Shown here in pieces: positions 44,040-56,692 of a stretch of 64,000 nucleotides of DNA. The notes under the pieces are model-generated. The model searched no databases. It was given only the letters and a program-made list of their open reading frames with translations, and was not told the DNA's origin. Position numbers and translations under genes: made by a program. The number at the start of each line of letters is the position of its first letter. Within the stretch, counting starts at the first letter, position 1. Origin of the DNA: Forficula auricularia (taxonomy: Eukaryota; Arthropoda; Insecta; Dermaptera; Forficulidae); contig JALMQS010000075.1 in assembly GCA_024734495.1 (NCBI GenBank), positions 2,348,935 through 2,412,934 of the forward strand, in the 5' to 3' direction.

Positions 44040-45984
44040 CAAATCAAAATTATAATTACTCTAATTTTGACACCTTAGACATTTAAACTATAATTTTTAT
44101 TTGATTATAAATAAAATAAACTACAATGGATCGTTATTAGACTTTATCCATAGCCACTTGAAATATTAATATCTTTATTTTTTTATTATTAATCAGATAA
44201 AGATCCGATTGGTCTTTTTGTTAAGTATGTACTTGCTTACTGTAAAGTACTTTAAAATATAATTTTACTAAAAAGTCTATATAACCGTTTTTGTGGTTCT
44301 CAAGGTACTTAAGAAGAATATTATCAAATTCAAGATATTTAAAAAAAACTAAAAAATACTGGAATAAAGTACTAATGTTTGTGAGCCGACATGTACCAAA
44401 AACTTTATTTACTATTTTCATAATTGAAAATTCAACAGCTCACGCCACGAAATGTGATGTGAACGTTATACATCTTCCAGAAAAATGCTTATAATGGTTC
44501 TCAATTCAAAAGTCCATAATACATCATTTCTACAACACCGAGATATAATAAATAATAAGTATACATTTTAACCGAAATCATAAATCTTGTTAAAATTTTA
44601 ATAGGGATTATTTTCATTGGAAAGAATTCAGTAAGTAAAATGAGGTTGTATTTATCAAAATGTAATCGCTCAAATTTGGGTGTAATTATGTTTTATTTAT
44701 TTATTTATTTAATTTGATATTGCTTTGAATTTGTTTGTTTTATTCTAATTTATCAAATGACATTTTTTCTGTCTAAGTTATGAGGTGTAAAAGTATAATA
44801 CTCCGGACAGCTAACAAATCCTTTTAATAGAGAAAGATACAATCATTAAGTTTTTGCTTTAATTAGAAATAGTTTAATCCAGTGAGTAAAGGGCTTAAGA
44901 GGGTGCTGAGGCCTAATTTGTTAAGCTTTAGAAGAGGCCATAACTCATTATCCTTTCCCCTGACCAAACTTAGCTGTCTAAATCCGAAACCCATTTCAAA
45001 ATCTCCCTTAAAGTACCAGTTAAGTTATCAATCCAGAAACATAATAATATTAATAGAGGTCACTCAATATTCATAACTCAGTGTTGGAAACAATTAAATA
45101 AAATAGAGAAAAAAGGATTTCATTTTTTTTTTAGTTTTTATTATTTATTCAATTTTTTGCACAATCATTGTCTATTTTGAATAGAGTAAATGTATTATTT
45201 CATAAAATATCATTTTTTTAACTACAAATTTGGAAATCATGAATTAAAGCTTAAATTAAAGCTCTTAACTAAAGCCGATTCAGAGATAATCTTTCGATGA
45301 GAATAAAAATTTCTATAATAGATTAAAAAAAAAAAAAAAAACATTCAATTTAAATTCTTTGTTCATAAAAAGCAATATGACTATTTTTGCAAATATTACC
45401 ATTTTAAAAACTTTTTTCTGATAAAAGAAATTAAAAGATATAAAAAATCATTGATTTTTAGTAATATGAAATAAGAGTTTGTCGAGTCATGGAAAAATTT
45501 GCTCGTTTCCAAAATTCTACGCGAGGCTAAATAAGCCCACAGACTAAATTCAATTTAAAAAGTGAATTTACGAAGATTATCAACTATTTCTTCTACTTCT
45601 TCTTAATCTTTTAAATAGATACATGTGCCCATTTATCCAATTTGTTTCAGCCTTCGAGGTCGTAGCTAAAAAGATCTATTTGATAAGTATTATTGTTTGT
45701 TTATTATTATAGAGAACGCCTCCTCCACCCTCTAGAATTATTAGGGCAGATTAAACATTCGAATATAAAGGATACTTGTTAGTATTTTATTAACCAACAT
45801 GAAAATTAAAAAAAATTTCATTGAGTCCCCATGTATTGTGACGTCACACTATCACTTTTATATCCTTTAATTTAATAATTGCAGATTGTTTTTTATAAAT
45901 TAAGCTCAACTAAAGGGATTTAATTTTTTTTTTGAAAATATTTGGAATGTTTTTCAAAAATCACCTCAGGTTAAAATTAACCAA
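44040..45984. other. AT-rich intron, nothing recognised
   Basis: Short frames at 44221-44494 and 44882-45076 are low complexity. TTTA microsatellite near 44694-44711 and an A run near 45325-45342. No repeat partner seen. Confidence 0.5.
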
Positions 45985-46165
45985 TGTTTATTAAAAGAGA
46001 AAGAACTTAATTTTTAGGACAAATTCTAAGATTTTAGTAGAAATGTTAGTTCCCAGGTTTGACTCCCGAGGGGATGAATCCCCTCTGGTACCGTAATTTA
46101 ATAATATTTCTACTAAAATCTTAGAATTTGTCCTAAAAATTAAATTCTTCTCTTTTAATAGTATT
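45985..46165. mobile_element. tRNA-like SINE, family S5, within an inverted repeat
   Basis: The B-box-like AGGTTTGACTCCCG (near 46052) and the following 'aggggatgaatcccctctg' match the 48275-48432 copy. The tail 'ttctactaaaatcttagaat' is inverted on the left side, so the SINE sits in a hairpin with arms of about 65 bp (45985-46045 and 46100-46165). Confidence 0.6.
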
Positions 46166-46279
46166 TTAAGTTTAACTTTATTTTTATTCCTATCACATTT
46201 AACACATTATTCACTATTACTATTATTATTGCATAAATTGCATAATAAATTTATAAAATATATTTGAAAATTTTTACAA

Positions 46280-46410
46280 TTTTTAATTTGACTTTTGTGG
46301 CATCACAATTTTTAATATCCCCTGGACCCCCTGTCACATTTTGTCACAAATCTGAGAAACCCTCTCCCCCCTTATTATGTGATGTAATTTATGGACGGCC
46401 CCAGACATGC
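46280..46410. mobile_element. MITE end (GACGTAATTTATGGA family)
   Basis: 'gtgatgtaatttatggacgg' followed by cccc resembles the terminus at 52300-52325 and 52738-52758. The other end was not found. Confidence 0.4.
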
Positions 46411-47762
46411 GATTTTTTCGAATCTTGAATGAAATTCCCATATTTCTACTCGAGGATACAATCTCAATAATAAAATTTGCCAAGGTTTAAATAAAATTTA
46501 GTATGTGGCTTATTTTTTTAGCCTCCCATATAAATTTCGAAAGATTCACATTTTTTATAAAATTCTAAAAACTTTTTTGTTGCTGATTGAAGTAATGTGT
46601 CCATATTTTTTGAATTTTTAATCAGTCAAGTGAATTTTAAGCTGAAAATGGGTATATCTTTGACCAAAATTTAGTACTTTGCATTGCATGTCTGTGGTGC
46701 TTACATCTCAAATGATAGTCAATTTACTGGATAGTATTTTTGGTACATGGGTTCGATATCCAAATGGGAGCCAATTCTTTTGAAATACAATCAAACTTAT
46801 CTAATCAAATCTTTGATAATCTCCGTAAATTTCTTTTTAAATTGATTTTTATCAAGTGATGGATTCATTTTATTTTATTTTTCTCAATTAAAATTTAAAA
46901 AGAATTATCTAAATCAAAAAGATATGAATAAAGGAAAGTAAATTAAAGTAACAAATGGAATTCCACCAGACAAACATAGATCAGTCTAAATGACATTTTT
47001 TCTATTCATTCGAGAATACTGCAGAAGAAGAAAAAAAAGAAAAAAAAGAGAATGGCAAAAAATTATGAGTTCGAAAATGATATTCAAAAGTAATTTAAAA
47101 GTTGAAAAGGCTTTCATGTAGAGAACATTCATAAGTATATAAATACTTTCAAAAGTGTATCTTATTATACAACGATTTTCGCATGCTTTTTTTAATATTT
47201 ATAAAAATATGCATGTTTAGTTGAAATCGATTTTTCTATAATATTTATATCACAGTCATTGGCTTACAATATCCATACTTATAATACTTTCAAATAAAAC
47301 GGCTCATATATAAATACTGATAACATTATCTACAGTCTGATTCAAATAAACAATTTTCGACAATTATTGCGGAGGTAATTTTAAATAAAAAATAGTGAAA
47401 TAATATATAAATATATTATTTCAATCCCTTCCAGAACTACGACTAGTCAAAATTGTATTTAGATATACTCGTATTTACTATTTATTTAACAACAGAACCT
47501 AACACCATTGGTTCTTCTACTAGACCTCGTTCACAATGTCGAAATAAACCCCTGAAAACAATTGTTGAAACGTTTAGTTACTACTCGAACTCGAAATAAT
47601 AATATGATAGTATATTTGATTACGGCTCATTGCCTTGCAGATGACAATTTAAGTATTCAAGGAGCACATTTTGAGCAGTTTTTCTGAGCAATAATTTTAT
47701 AAAAATAAAAATTAATACAAATTGTATGAAACTAAAGATTTGAGCATCTTTTTTTGAAAATA

Positions 47763-48269
47763 CACTGAAGTGCAAAAAAATCTATCCACCAATAAAAACT
47801 TTATTAAATAGTAAACCATTTTTAATTTTTTTACAAGGAACCATACATTATTGAAATTATTACTTATTGCAAGTGTAATTGCCACTTGTTGTTGACTTAG
47901 CCCTTAATTAATTAGGCACACAATTTGAACTAGCTTGAACTTCAGAAATATCCATTTTGTATAATTTATCTTTCTATGAATGATGCTTAATTCGAAATTA
48001 TTCATTTTATTGATATTTCTGAATTGATCTTTTATTAAAACTTTATTTAAATTAAAGTGATATTGAAAATGTATGATAATTTGTAATTGTATCTTTTAAT
48101 TTAATTTCACTTATTTTTTTATAAAATTCAAAAATTATGAACAAATTTAATGAATATGATAGTTTAAGAGTTAATGGAACAAATTATATGAATATTTGTA
48201 AAAGTTTTAAAAATAATTTGCCATTTAATAAAGTTTTTATTAGTGGGTCGATTTTTTTGCACCGTTGTG
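47763..48269. mobile_element. mariner/Tc1-like MITE with TA target duplication
   Basis: Ends CACTGAAGTGCAAAAAAATC and the inverse of CACAACGGTGCAAAAAAATC. The inverted repeat extends into 'caataaaaactttattaaa'. TA brackets it (47761-47762, 48270-48271). The interior frames are low-complexity; no DDE motif. Confidence 0.7.
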
Positions 48270-48274
48270 TAGTT

Positions 48275-48432
48275 GGAATGTTTTTCAAGCTGCGGGCTGA
48301 CTGCCCGGAAATCTTGTTAGTTCTCAGGTTCGACTCCTGAGGGGATGAATCCCTCTGATATCGCAATTTAATAATATTTCTACTAAAATCTTAGAATTTG
48401 TCCTAAAAATTAAATTCTTTCTCTTTTAATAA
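48275..48432 (+). mobile_element. tRNA-like SINE, family S5, second copy
   Basis: CAGGTTCGACTCCTGAGGGG (near 48323) gives the B-box, and the tail 'ttctactaaaatcttagaat...ctcttttaata' is shared with 46100-46165. It starts directly after the mariner-like MITE. Confidence 0.6.
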
Positions 48433-48585
48433 ATTGTATAGTTTTTTTTCATTGTGAAATAGATGTTAAATGAATGTAGATGTAAGTATTTCTTAACAAA
48501 ATTTTAACCACCTGTAGTTCTGTAAAGGATTGAAATAGGACTTATATTTTTTGCTTGAAATGACTTCAGTTTTCTATGTTAACTC

Positions 48586-48618
48586 CTGATGATGGGCTCA
48601 AAATATATATATCGAGCA
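48586..48618 (+). ncRNA. Isolated hammerhead-like fragment, family C relative
   Basis: CTGATGA (48586-48592), T, then GGGCTC, AAAA in place of GAAA, a TATATATAT run, C and GAG pairing with the upstream CTC. It resembles the 17218-17260 motif but has no inverted-repeat arms around it and stem II is broken, so it is a remnant. Confidence 0.4.
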
Positions 48619-49703
48619 GTGGCCGTTGGTGACTTTTCAACCAGGGGATGCTGTCCAAAAAAATACCCTTCTCTTTTTTTTTTAAATTTCATCAAATACG
48701 ACATCATTTTTGTTATTTTTCAAATTCAACATTAGATTTTTTTAAATTATATTTTCCGACCTTCGCCCCAAACGGACACTGCTTTGTGTGAGTGAGGGTA
48801 GGAGTCAGAAATTAAATCTTGTGATTTAAGTTCTACAGACTCTGAGATGGAAATCGACAATCTTCCACAATGAATCAGCCTGTATTTTAAGAAAATCTTA
48901 AATTTCTCTAATTCTATTGCTATAAGCAAGCTATGCCTTGACTAAAAGCACTCTTACTTATTTCCAATCTTATATATTGAAAGTTCTTAGAAATGGATTA
49001 GTCCAAAAATTCTCGAATCATCTTTATTTATTCCTTTTTTGTATTATTAGCATTTTAATAATTCCTCAGCGTAAGCAATTTTTATTCGACTAAATCTCGT
49101 CCGGACTTGTCTTTGACACGCTTGAACTGTAATATATTTCAGGCAGGAAGTTCAAACTTACTATTCTCGTCCTTTTCAGAAAAATCCTTCATTTTAATTG
49201 CCCCTTGAAACTATGCAACAATTTTATTTCATTTCAAGAACCAATATACTTTTCAAAACAAAAGATATTTTTTATAGAAATATTTGAAATAACGGATAAT
49301 AATTTGAAAATTTAAAGATCCTTCTGAAATTTTGAAGTCGACCTTATTTATACCTATATTTATGAAAAAACTATAAATGTTTGAAATTTTAAGAATTCTT
49401 CGCATTCACAGCATCCATGGACCACACGTCAATAATATAAAATTCATTTTTGTTTAAATCTCTGCTTTTCTAAATGATTCTTTATTAATCTTTCCACTCC
49501 AGATAATAATAAAATATCATTTTCATGTTGGATTCTAAAATTAATTTTACACCCCACTGAAGGTGAAAATTAATTTATAGCTTTGGATTATTGTTATTAA
49601 ATTAATCTCTTTTTAAATTACAATTCCCTTCTACAAAATTAATTTCTTAACTAAAAAAAACAAAAACAATAAACAATAAATAAATATATAAAAATAATTG
49701 TAA

Positions 49704-51426
49704 TAGGGGAGAGGTGGTACGAAAGGGACACGTATTGAAAGGGACAATTCAAATAACTCGCTAAATAAAGGTCGTATCGGAACGAAATTATTTTTGTTCT
49801 GTGGCTACCCCAAAGTAGGTACATACATTGACATCTTACTTCACACTTCTATCATTTCGAGGATGCCGGTGACGTGCATGTGTTTGTAATCGTGCATCAA
49901 ATTATTTTTTTGGCTCTTCTTTAGAAGCGTTTTTTCCAGTATTGTAAACTGCTAATTAAACAGTTTAGCGTTGTTTATAATTAGTGATATAAATGCAGAT
50001 ACGAAAAAAAGATCAGTATAATTTTATTTAGAATTGTACATTTTGTGGTCATGTTTTTATGATTTGTGTTTGATAGTTATGGGACCAATAAACGAATGAA
50101 CGTACGTACATTTCATGACTAGTATTTCATAAAAATTATTATTGTTGCTTTTTACCATATAGAAAAAACAATTATTTTAAAACAGAATTATTACTATTAA
50201 AAGAACTATGATTGTTTTTTTTAATTATATGATTGTAATGTATTATTTCCATGTTAATTATCTTTTAAGTTGAAAATTCAAGACCAAATATTAATTACTT
50301 TCAAAGATGTGATTTTAAACTTAAAGCTAATTACATACATTCTTCTTAATATTTAGTGGAGCCGAGGTGAACCTTGACCTAATATGCTGTACACTTACTT
50401 CCATACTTATATTTCCAAGTACTTCCAAATATTTCCAAGTATTCCAAATATTTCCAAGTAATTCCAAATATTTCCAAGTAATTCCAAATATTTCCAAGTA
50501 CTTCCAAATATTTCCAAGTACTTTCAAATATTTCCAAATACTTCCAAATATTTCCAAGTACTTCCAAAATACTTCCAAAGAGGTGTACACCTACTTCCAA
50601 TCGCGGATCACCCCTCGGTGTGAGTGTAGCAAAGTTTACGGTGATTTCTTTATATTAACGCGATGTCCCTTTCATAAATGATCGTGTCCCTTTCACTACA
50701 ACCCATTTTTGAAAGGAACAAAATACACTTTTTTTTAATGCGAAAATATAGTACAAAGAACAATTGAATGTGTTTTATTGTATTTTATTTCGATAGCCAA
50801 TAAATTGAAGTTTTTAATTCTATTTTTACTCTCTTTAAAATGATATATTATTTTAGAAATTTGGTGTTTGATGAGGCTCTTGAAAACCTTGGAATCAGGT
50901 GGAATGTCTTCCTTAGGAAAAATAAATAGAAGATTTCCTTATATTCTAACTATTTATTTTCCAGAAAAACTTTTGAGACGTTTCAGTGGATATTCTCACG
51001 CCATCCTCAGTCTACAAGGGAAACATAATCTTAATTACAGTCAAGAAATTCAATAATCACATGTCATTCTCAAGATAGAAAGAAATCAAAAGAAGAGAAA
51101 ACTCACCCTGACTTTTCACAACATAGTACATTTTCTGTGCAGAAATTCATTCCTTTTCAACAGTTAACACATTATAATATGTATTTTAACCAAAGCTTGT
51201 AATAAGAAATAACAATTAACAAACATAATATTTATTTAAATAAATCAAATAAAAAATCTTTTTATTTTCGTTCATTTACCTGATGAGTTTTCTTAAGATA
51301 AAATTATTATTAATATGAGGTATGTCCATACAATTGAATTGTAATAACAGTACCCTATCTAGTTATATTATTTATTTGCTAGAGCCTCTAGAACAAAAAT
51401 GTCCCTTTCATGCCACCTCTCCCCTA
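49704..51426. mobile_element. 1.7-kb TIR element, non-autonomous
   Basis: Ends TAGGGGAGAGGTGGTACGAA and the inverse of TAGGGGAGAGGTGGCATGAA, both running into AGGGACA. Internal 'tgtccctttca' words recur near 50664 and 50687. A hAT-like MITE inserted at 50349. No transposase frame; superfamily unclear. Confidence 0.65.
50349..50620. mobile_element. hAT-like MITE (CGAGGGGTG family) with expanded minisatellite
   Basis: Ends CCGAGGTGAACCTTGACC and ...CGCGGATCACCCCTCGG. The body holds about nine tandem copies of a 19-20 bp unit (atttccaagtacttccaaat) at 50400-50580, where the 164-bp copy at 62681 has single 'ttccaagtag' words. The repeat makes overlapping frames of 70-100 codons on both strands (SKYFQ / WKYLE), which are not genes. 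Confidence 0.7.
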
Positions 51427-51429
51427 ACA

Positions 51430-52150
51430 ATTTATTGGATAATTTGTCTGAAATTAAAAAAAATTGATAAATACGAAAAAAAATTCTGGAATGCATTAGA
51501 CCAAAAATAATCTTTTTCACCTTCTTTTATAAATGTGATAACATTTTCATATTCCCTCTGATCTTTAGATATTTTTCGTTTTAGAAAATGGAAGATATAT
51601 TGCCAAGTTAAATTCGTCAATTTGCAATCTCCCTGGCGTGCAATATTCCACCCACACCCCACGTTCGAAACACTGTTCAATGAAATGGATTTGCCATATT
51701 TACTCAAATATATAATAAACTGTTGGGCGGAGAGAGAGAGAGAGCTGGGCCAACGGCGATGCAATTCATATATACAGGGCGGTAATTTAATGAGCTAGAG
51801 ATGTTATTGATAAACGGAGTTAGAATTCAATGCTTGTCGAATTTAATTGCCAGTCATCGAGTTAGTGAATCTGAATCAATCGACGATGACAGTTGCTTTG
51901 CAAATTCATTCAGCCAAGTCATCATCATCATGATCATCAATACAAAACCCAGCCCCATGACCAATTCATCTGTTGGCCAACCGAAATATTCTTTCATGTT
52001 CCTCTCTAGATGCCAATCTATATTCGCGACAAGTTGAATTATTTGCATGTAAAAGATCGAAATACAATCTATACCTTTTTTTCTTCACCAAAAAATACCT
52101 TTTACATGCTTCTTAAGCATACAGAAAAAAATATCACAGTTTAGAACACG
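51430..52150. other. Unique intronic segment with GA microsatellite
   Basis: Apart from the 48-bp direct repeat, this stretch is non-repetitive and of mixed composition ('caatctccctggcgtgcaat', 'gttgggcggagagagagaga'). Opposite-strand frames at 51801-52048 overlap each other and read as chance. A regulatory role in the intron is possible but unproven. Confidence 0.3.
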
Positions 52151-52286
52151 CTTGTACAACCAATAGCCCGCGGGCCACATCCGGCTCAAGATGGTTATCA
52201 ATGAGGCTCGACAAAAAAATCGCAAACTTGTAAGTTGTTAATGAGCTAGAGATGTTATTAATAAACGGAGTTAGAATTCAATGCTG
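51786..52286. repeat. 48-bp direct repeat 453 bp apart
   Basis: 'ttaatgagctagagatgtta' through 'gttagaattcaatgct' occurs at 51786 and 52239 with one mismatch. The second copy runs directly into a MITE end. The sequence between is mostly non-repetitive in the window. Confidence 0.6.
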
Positions 52287-52760
52287 TAATCATGAAATTC
52301 GTGTGACGTAATTTATGGATGGCCCCCCAAACTTTATGAGATTGAGACTAAAAATAAAATAATTTTAACTTGATATTAATTTATGGGTAATGAATTTCTG
52401 AATTTGAGATATTTATCATGGGGCCATCCACAATTAGAGGGGGGCGAGTCATAAGCTTCGTGACGTCACATGTATAAATTTAAAGTATTCAAACTCAAAA
52501 ATGTTTAATATATCCATGGACACAAGATGATGAAATTTTGTATCGTTCATTTGATTTGTTATGTTTTGAAAAATTTCTAAAATGCTAGATTTATTAATGA
52601 TTTTATGAACAAAGATTTTAAATAGAAATATATAAATAATTGTGAAAGTGCTGTTTTAATTTAATAATTTCTAGATTTAAAATTGCAAAATATGTAGCGT
52701 CACACAAGGGGAGGGCGTCAAAAAATCATGAAATTCGTGTGACGTAATTGCGGATGCCCC
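52286..52760. mobile_element. MITEs of the GACGTAATTTATGGA family
   Basis: 52424-52758 runs from 'ggggccatccacaattagag' to 'gtgacgtaattgcggatgcc', inverted ends of one element. 52286-52327 (cgtgtgacgtaatttatgga) is a second, partial end just upstream. Confidence 0.55.
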
Positions 52761-52799
52761 CTTCCAATGAGGGGATTCATAAAAATGATTATTAAATAA

Positions 52800-54570
52800 T
52801 TTTATTTATTCAAGTAACTATTTTCAAGTATGAAGCACACAAAGAATGAAGCTAGATCCAAAATATTTGAGGAGCACTTTGAGAACTCACTGAGAATTCC
52901 TTTGAACCAAAATCGAAGGATTATGTCTCAAAAACAATGACAAATATCTCACTAATTTTTTGGAAGTAGAATCCAAAAAAATTTTGGGCTAGCAAAATTA
53001 TTAAACATTTTATTTTAATTAATTTTCTGACCAAGTCTGAAGATTTTTTGGTCGCTTATTCATGGTGCTATTTTGTTATTTATCCTGCAATAAATTGTTT
53101 CTTATAATTTTTTAAGATTTTACATTAATTTTATTCAAATCTGGTTGTAGTAGAGAACAACATTATGTGGCGAAAAATAATAAAAACGAAATACGAGTAA
53201 TTAAAAGTAAATAAAGTTTATTTTTAATTGAAATAAACTATTTGGTGGTTACTTCTGTGTATGATCTTTCAAGACAATTATTATAAAATGACTTCATCAA
53301 AGCGAAAAGAAAGTAATTAGCTGTCTACTGGACTGGTTGCCTAAATCCAGGCGTTCCCGTAAAGGGCTGCCCTCTTCTGGATGTTATTCTTGGGAGACCA
53401 AGAAAGAGACCAATTATTTCTATATTGAATATGAGGCTTATACCCAGAAAATTTTTTCGTTTGAAATGACGATTTTTTTTAAATACTATAAATGTGAAAC
53501 ATTAAATTGGAATGTTTATTCAATATTTTCCAAGAGTTAGTTTAAGTTCAGCTCTTTACAAATTTATAGAGGTGATATTTTTGTCAATGTACTAGTACTT
53601 ACTGATATGAACTAACAGAGAGATGAATCAGCTTATTAATATAAATTATTGTGCCAAATGCAGCTCATTATAGGTGTTCAAGAGCTTCCCCAAATAAAGA
53701 TTCAATTTTTTCAAATTTCTTGCTTTTGTTTTAAGTAGAAGTTCTCATGCCTAAAAGCTCAAAATGTATTTATTTCTTCGATTTCGAAATTCAAAAATTT
53801 CGACTATAGAACGTATTTTCTATATTTCGATTTTGGGTAATCTTGGGCATCCAGACAGATAGACAGACAAAAAGACAATAAGGGCAGAAAAAATCATGCT
53901 TGTAAATGATTTTTCTCTACTTTTTAGACATTTTTAACCTCAAATTATCAAAATTCAACACTCGGCCTCATCTACTGACTGTACCGAAAATTAAATTATT
54001 TTAAAAGAAATCATATATTAGACTCACCCTCTAGATCGTTCGCCCTTTTCTACTTCACTTTATTTGGATTCCTGTATTAGATTTCACCATAATACACATG
54101 TGGTCAAAATCTTAACTCCTGAATCATTTTTATTTTTACAATGATCCATTGTTGAAATTACATGTTTTTGTGTATTACCCTCCCTCCTATTAATGTCGCT
54201 TTCTTTAGTAATGATTATTTTTAGATCAAAACATTAATTCCTTGTCATTTTTTACCTCATTTTTTAGTACGTTTTAATGACATTTCAAAAAAAAATATTT
54301 TTATTCCCAAATCTTTTTTGAGATCTGTCATAATCCATTTTTGTGCAAAAAAATTCAGTTCAATTATTATTTATCTTTCTATCATACAATGTCACAAAGT
54401 GTAAATTTTAATTTTTAGCTTTTCCCTCTATTTTTACATTTCCCCTAAAAGGTGCCATAAATGGAACAAAAGTCCATTAACCAATATATTTTGAAAAAAT
54501 AAATGTCATCAAGCTAGATTCTGTCTGACTAGTATTTGCCATTTCCCGAAGTAAACTTGTTACAAACAGC
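52800..54570. other. AT-rich intron with one short shared block
   Basis: 'aatccaggcgttcccgtaaa' with 'gggctgcc' at 53340-53372 matches 'aatacaggcgttcccatcaa' with 'gtgctgcc' at 15755-15785 in inverse-strand context of an ORF there, so this is a small dispersed repeat. A 'cagacagatagacagac' microsatellite lies near 53850. Otherwise nothing recognised. Confidence 0.4.
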
Positions 54571-54575
54571 TTCAC

Positions 54576-54980
54576 ATATTTCAGTGTATTTATAATTACA
54601 AGGTGTCCCAAAAAATTTACTCACTCTTTATCTACCCATTATTCAAATATTAACATATTCATTAAAGCTAAATATATGTGTAATAGGCTGCTAAAGTGTG
54701 AATACATTTTTCGGCACACCCTGTATAGGGTATATTTCTGAGGAATTTATATATTTATAGTAATAGTGTAAGGTTCAAATCTTATTATATTATAATTAAT
54801 TATTATATTTCTCAGAAATATACCCTATACAGGAGTGTGCCGAAAAATGTATTCACACTTTAGCTGCCTATTACACATATATATTTAGCTTTTATGAATA
54901 TGTTAATATTTGTGTAATGGGTAGATAAAGAGTTAGTAAATTTTTTGGGACACCTTGTAATTATAAATACACTGAAATAT
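54576..54980. mobile_element. Foldback MITE with ~165-bp arms
   Basis: Arms 54576-54742 and 54811-54980 are near-perfect inverted repeats including 'acaaggtgtcccaaaaaatt' and 'tttttcggcacaccctgtat'. Two transposon-like termini (ACAAGGTGTCCC and ACACCCTGTATAGGG) are present, which suggests nested or composite origin. Confidence 0.7.
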
Positions 54981-55349
54981 TTGAAGTGTAGAATGGGTTC
55001 CTCGAAAACGGCTCTAACGATATGGATGAAATTCACGGGTTAGGTGGTTTTTGTGTTGACAATTCGATCTGTCACGGTCTCATCTTCGGCTAAGTTGTTT
55101 TTGATGGGTTTTTTGTTAATTGAAATAATTATTCACAGGTGGTTGTCTCGATTAAAATGTATAATTACATTTTTATTCAATTTCCTTTGAATAATTAATT
55201 GTTTTTTAATTTTAAATCCCACAAACCGATCATTACAAATATTATTATATATTAGAATTTGGCAATTTGATTAATTGGAGGTATTTTTATTGAATATTAA
55301 ATTATTAAATAATTATAAATAATATTAATATATCACTTTGAACTAAAGC

Positions 55350-55400
55350 AAGAATTTACCGAGCAACGCTCGGGGCTCCAGGCACTTTTTTCTTAAGAAG
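55350..55400. repeat. GC-rich hairpin, possible element terminus
   Basis: ACCGAGCAACGCTCGGGG is a 5-6 bp stem with a short loop in an AT-rich setting, followed by 'ggcacttttttctt'. Similar small hairpins end Helitron-like elements, but no partner end was found. Confidence 0.3.
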
Positions 55401-56199
55401 GAAGAGGTGCAGTAGAGGTATAGTTAGTATTTTATCTTCAAATATTTCTTAAAATACGATCTCTTAATTAATAATTTTACATTTCTTTGTTAAATACCTA
55501 ATAAACAAAATTTTACAAGACGGTGTTCTAATCCCTAATAAATGCGTTTCTGAATTTCATTTTTAAGAGAATTATATAAACAAATAATTTGAAATGAACA
55601 ATACAAATAATACTTAAGAAAGAGAGTTAAGATCCAATTAACATTAATACCCGGTGGAAATATGATATTTTCTATCTTTTCTAAATGAAATTAAATTAAA
55701 GGTGAAAATATTACTTGAAGTCTCGAAAATAATTACAAAGTGAACGAATCTTACATATACACATAACATTTTTAAAGAGATAGAACATTTAACTAAAATT
55801 CAAAATACATTTAAACTTCTCTGATCTAATTAATAATTGAAGTAATGATTACATTTTTAAGTAAATATCTTAATTCTGCTGCCACCTTTTCGTTGTACTA
55901 GTTATTAAGGTTCTATTTATTTTTATAAAATTCTATTTTCAAATTTTTAGGCTCTCTCCCCCCTAAAACGAAAAATTATCCTCGGTAAAGAAGCACAGAT
56001 ATTACTAGATTTCATTTTGTGGAGCATTATTTTTAGTTCCTACAATAATATTTTGGGTACCAATGCTAGAAAGTCAATGTTCTCAGGACTGAAATAAAAA
56101 CAAATCGAGACAAGCAAAATAAGTTTCAATATTTTTCAGCGATGATCTATTTATTTTATATTTTATCCAGTAGCTTATATTCCCAGTGAAATATTTATT

Positions 56200-56690
56200 T
56201 ATTTTTCTTGACCATGGCGGTTTCCTGCCTATTTATTTATTTATTTTTTATTCCTTGACTATGCCAACTTCCTGTCTACTTATTTATTGATCTGTTTTTT
56301 AAATTATTTATTTTTACTTAATTTATCTACAATTTCTTCAAACCCAGTGACATATTCTAACTATTTAATTTTTATTTTATTTTATTCATTTATTTATTTA
56401 TTTTTCCCAGTGTATTTATGTATTTGTTTTTATTATTTGGACGACATGCGGATTCCTTTTTGTTTTTTATTATTTTCTTCTTGGCCGTAGCATACTAAGG
56501 TTTCACACCGTTCTGCTGTGGCCACACCCTGAGCCACTCAACCGGATCCTGATTGGGTGGATCGGAGGGCTATAAGAGGAAATGTGGAGGCCCTTAAAAA
56601 AATATTTTATTTTTATAGATGAATCTTTTGACAATTATTGTAATTGATTTTAATTAAATAAAGCTTTGACTTTTATTAAAAAAAAATTGA
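56200..56690 (+). mobile_element. Possible retroelement 3' end
   Basis: Tatt-repeat-rich sequence is followed by a GC-richer 'ccggatcctgattgggtgga' block and ends 'aataaagctttgacttttat' with an A run at about 56680-56690, where a polyadenylation-like AATAAA precedes the A tract. No protein motif is seen. Confidence 0.3.
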
Positions 56691-56692
56691 AT

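Noticed and set aside
43827..44042. 71-codon minus-strand frame as the missing first Ig exon of the Sidestep-like gene
   Set aside because: It lacks the Ig tryptophan and D-x-x-x-Y-x-C pattern, has no suitable splice sites and overlaps a MITE.
47545..47570. GTTGAAACGTTTAG as a hammerhead 3' half
   Set aside because: No CUGANGA box or paired stem upstream.
50327..50681. Overlapping 73-104 codon frames on both strands with repeated SKYFQ / WKYLE peptides
   Set aside because: They are translations of the 19-20 bp minisatellite inside a MITE; the period gives open frames by chance.
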